From: Pseudomonadales bacterium
GTDB lineage: Bacteria > Pseudomonadota > Gammaproteobacteria > Pseudomonadales > Azotimanducaceae
Assembly (NCBI GenBank): GCA_029244465.1
Contig: JAQWQN010000063.1
Span: 1 to 8,981 of the forward strand
Direction of reading: 5' to 3'
DNA length: 8,981 nt
The notes under the pieces were generated by a model, which saw only the letters and a program-made list of their open reading frames with translations, made no database searches and was not told where the DNA came from. The position numbers were made by a program, and so were the translations under genes. How positions within the stretch are numbered: position 1 is the stretch's first letter; each line of letters opens with the position of its first letter. Positions 7,486 through 8,981 of this stretch are shown here, piece after piece.

Positions 7486-7509
7486 AAAACGACCAATGCA
7501 AGGCATTGG
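7481..7509 (-). terminator. Candidate intrinsic terminator after the SDR gene
   Basis: Read on the minus strand, the perfect 7-bp stem CCAATGC/GCATTGG (7493-7509, 3-base loop) is followed by TCGTTTTTGTTT. It starts 37 bases after the SDR stop codon, the expected place for a rho-independent terminator. The stem is short and only moderately GC-rich, and two other bases precede the T run, so termination may be partial. The T tract also enters the outer arm of the next hairpin (7439-7485), so the two structures could influence one another. Confidence 0.45.
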
Positions 7510-7545
7510 CCCTCTATCGCGACTCAGACTAATTGGTGTTGGATG

Positions 7546-8304
7546 CTAGTACTGAATGCGTTTGGTGATGCCGCCATCAATAACAACATTAGTACCGGTG
7601 GTAAAAGCAGCACGCGGACTTGCTAGCAAGACAACCTGAGCGGCGACTTCTTCCGCAGAGCCCATCCGTCCGAGAGGAATATCTGCAACCGTTGCCTCGT
7701 AAAATGCAGTCATGTTTTGCTTGATGTTATCCCAGGATCCCCCTTCGACAAAAATCGGTCCTGGACTGACCGCATTCACGCGAATCCCTTTTGGCGCCAG
7801 GTCTTGAGAAAGCGCCCCTGAGTATTGCAGTAATGCTGCTTTCAAAGCGTTGTAAGCACCCGCTTGGATAAATTTCTCCAGCGCTGCCGTTGTCGAGATC
7901 ATCACGATGTTGCCATTGTCCGAGGCCTCGAGATATTCCATCGAAGACTCGACCAGACGAACAGCACCCAGCATGTCGTGCTCAAGGTGTCGCCGCCAGC
8001 TTTCATCGCCCTGAGCCCCGCCCCCACTGACATTGGAAACAACGATATCAATACCACCTAAACCTTCTGCGGATGCAGCAACCCACGCCTTCAGCGCATC
8101 ACCATCACCAACATCGACCGCTTGGCCAATTGCCGTTACGCCTTTGGCGCTAAGATCAGCCACTGCTGCCTCGACTTCTTCTGCATTGCGTGAGCAAATT
8201 GCGACGTTGCACCCTTCGTCAGCCAACGTGTTGGCGATCGCACGACCGATCCCTTTCGTGCCGCCTGTAACGAGCGCCTTTGCACCTTTGAGTTGTAAAT
8301 CCAT
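7546..8304 (-). CDS. Short-chain dehydrogenase/reductase (SDR) family oxidoreductase
   Basis: A 252-residue classical SDR, normal length. The Rossmann glycine motif TGGTKGIG spans 13-20; CSRN (37-40) ends strand 2, where Arg favours NADP(H). The catalytic Ser is in MISTTAA (S137), and the Y-x-x-x-K pair is Y151 and K155 in AYNALKAAL. The C-terminal SPGPI and the final VIDGG (241-245) complete the fold. Two positions differ from the commonest pattern: the NNAG motif reads VSNVSGG (89-95), and the tetrad Asn is replaced by Asp (D110 in LEHDMLG), a change seen in other SDRs. It probably interconverts an alcohol and a ketone, or reduces a 3-oxoacyl group; the substrate is unknown. AGAGG lies 6 bases before ATG 8304. 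It is 93 bases downstream of the ferredoxin gene on the same strand. Confidence 0.93.
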   Translation of the reverse strand: MDLQLKGAKALVTGGTKGIGRAIANTLADEGCNVAICSRNAEEVEAAVADLSAKGVTAIGQAVDVGDGDALKAWVAASAEGLGGIDIVVSNVSGGGAQGDESWRRHLEHDMLGAVRLVESSMEYLEASDNGNIVMISTTAALEKFIQAGAYNALKAALLQYSGALSQDLAPKGIRVNAVSPGPIFVEGGSWDNIKQNMTAFYEATVADIPLGRMGSAEEVAAQVVLLASPRAAFTTGTNVVIDGGITKRIQY

Positions 8305-8397
8305 GCCAGTCCTCTCTTAAGTTTGGAGTAATTATTTGGAGCCAGTAGTCATTAATCTTGCAGCGTTGTTGCCGTTATTGTCACTGCTGTATGCGTT

Positions 8398-8742
8398 TCA
8401 GCTTTCGATATAAAGACACACTTTGCCAGCTTCTAGCAAAACCGGGAAGCATGCAATCGGTTGCGTAGCTGGCTCACCCATAGACGCACCCGTGTGCACA
8501 TTAAAGCGAGCGCCATGCCGAGGACACGTAATCTCCTCACCTCTTAATCGCCCCTTGGCAAGCGACTGACCGGCATGACTACAGTGCGCTTGCACCGCAA
8601 AATAGCGTCCGTCGGCCAGGCCCACGAGGATGTCGATGGCACCTTGACTCGTGCCCACCCTGACCAACGTTTTATCGCCTTCAGTCAAGGCTGCCATCGG
8701 CAAAACTGGGGTTAACAAAATAACGGTCTCTGCATTGTCCAA
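8398..8742 (-). CDS. Rieske-type [2Fe-2S] ferredoxin
   Basis: A small (114-residue) single-domain Rieske protein. The cluster ligands are C54 and H56 (CSH) and C73 and H76 (CPRH), in the standard C-x-H-x16-C-x2-H spacing. GARFNVHTGASMGEPAT downstream is the usual second-loop and Pro-rich strand region. There is no signal peptide or membrane anchor, so it is a soluble electron carrier like the ferredoxins of ring-hydroxylating dioxygenases or nitrite-reductase small subunits. No oxygenase or ferredoxin reductase is in the window, so its partner is unknown. The start is uncertain: the frame opens at TTG 8742, directly after an in-frame stop. Codons from there complete the first strand of the domain (VILLTPVLPMAALTEGD) but lack a well-placed ribosome site. 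ATG 8697 would give 99 residues, also without a clear ribosome site. Confidence 0.88.
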   Translation of the reverse strand: MDNAETVILLTPVLPMAALTEGDKTLVRVGTSQGAIDILVGLADGRYFAVQAHCSHAGQSLAKGRLRGEEITCPRHGARFNVHTGASMGEPATQPIACFPVLLEAGKVCLYIES

Positions 8743-8747
8743 TTATA
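8742..8747 (-). promoter_or_regulatory. Consensus -10 hexamer ahead of the ferredoxin gene
   Basis: The minus strand reads TATAAT here, an exact sigma-70 -10 box, just upstream of the ferredoxin gene and overlapping its first possible TTG codon. The matching -35 region (about 8765-8770, TGCCTG) is poor, so support rests on the -10 alone. If it is active, transcription would start near 8735. Translation would then have to use a later start such as TTG 8718 or ATG 8697 rather than TTG 8742. Confidence 0.25.
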
Positions 8748-8779
8748 CCGACGAACGCTCCTCACAGGCACGAATCTTC

Positions 8780-8808
8780 TTCCCAAGAGCAGGTCGCTCT
8801 CACATAAT
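8780..8808 (+). promoter_or_regulatory. Candidate sigma-70 promoter for the CurA-type reductase gene
   Basis: TTCCCA (8780-8785, 4 of 6 matches to the -35 consensus) and CATAAT (8803-8808, 5 of 6 to the -10) are separated by 17 bases. This would start transcription around 8815, about 22 bases before ATG 8837. The position in the spacer between divergent genes fits, but no experiment supports it and AT-rich spacers give such matches by chance. Confidence 0.35.
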
Positions 8809-8836
8809 CAATGCATCCCAATTTTGTGTGTTTTTC

Positions 8837-8981
8837 ATGACAAACATCAATCGTCAATTCCTGCTTGCCGCTCGGCCCGTTGGCATGGTGAAAGAGACAG
8901 ACCTTGAGTATACCGAGACACCTATTCCCGAGCCGGGCACGGACGAGGTTTTAATCAGGACCAGCTACCTGTCCCTGGACC
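8837..8981 (+). CDS. NADPH-dependent reductase, CurA/PTGR-type MDR family, N-terminal part
   Basis: The first 48 codons of a gene running off the right edge. The translation begins MTNINRQFLLAARPVGMVKE and continues with ETPIPEPGTDEVLIRTSYLSLD. This is the opening of zinc-independent medium-chain reductases such as CurA, YncB and prostaglandin/leukotriene reductases (NRQWLLxxRPxGxP...PxPxPGxGEVLVRxxYLSLDPYMR). These cytosolic enzymes reduce the C=C double bond of enones with NADPH. ATG 8837 is the only start that keeps the family N terminus. No clear Shine-Dalgarno precedes it (the upstream bases are GTGTGTTTTTC), so translation may be weak or leader-dependent. It is divergent from the ferredoxin gene. 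Confidence 0.85.
   Translation, partial: MTNINRQFLLAARPVGMVKETDLEYTETPIPEPGTDEVLIRTSYLSLD

Noticed and set aside
8322..8341. Two TTTGGAG direct repeats in the SDR leader
   Set aside because: Seven-base copies 13 bases apart in an AT-rich spacer are likely to be chance.
1..8981. Defence system, prophage, integron or CRISPR content
   Set aside because: Every gene falls in a metabolic or transport family, and no nuclease, integrase, transposase, toxin or repeat array is visible.

Overview
The window looks like chromosomal DNA of a free-living, probably marine or soil gammaproteobacterium. The base is the close full-length match of the malate synthase to the E. coli GlcB type, the acetate-permease-like symporter tail, moderate GC content and Shine-Dalgarno-led genes packed closely together. 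The exact taxon cannot be read from the sequence. Every gene is a metabolic enzyme or carrier. I see no tRNA, rRNA, CRISPR array, insertion sequence or phage gene, and no stretch over about 140 bases lacks a gene.

Layout. Positions 1-461 (+) hold the C-terminal end of a sodium:solute symporter. Facing it, and running leftward, are a glutathione S-transferase (476-1096), malate synthase G (glcB, 1146-3344, with a possible longer start at 3401) and an acyl-CoA dehydrogenase (3466-4668). An 84-base divergent spacer carrying a 13-bp inverted repeat separates the dehydrogenase from a small antibiotic-biosynthesis-monooxygenase-type (ABM) protein (4753-5106, +). That small gene overlaps, tail to tail, the end of a class III aminotransferase (5096-6439, -). 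Further right on the minus strand are an LLM-class flavin/F420 oxidoreductase (6441-7406), an SDR oxidoreductase (7546-8304) and a Rieske-type ferredoxin (8398-8742). The window closes with the first 48 codons of a CurA/PTGR-type NADPH-dependent reductase on the plus strand (from 8837).

How the genes may work together. The minus-strand series ferredoxin, SDR, LLM oxidoreductase, aminotransferase reads like a small catabolic or modification pathway, with redox steps followed by transamination. The aminotransferase probably starts one base after the LLM stop codon, which suggests translational coupling. Between the SDR and LLM genes lie three adjacent inverted repeats, one with a terminator-like T tract, so the series is probably split or attenuated there. 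The acyl-CoA dehydrogenase and malate synthase could feed two-carbon and acyl-CoA products into central metabolism. The cluster's substrate is not recognisable from sequence, and the idea that these genes form one pathway is inference from gene order alone.
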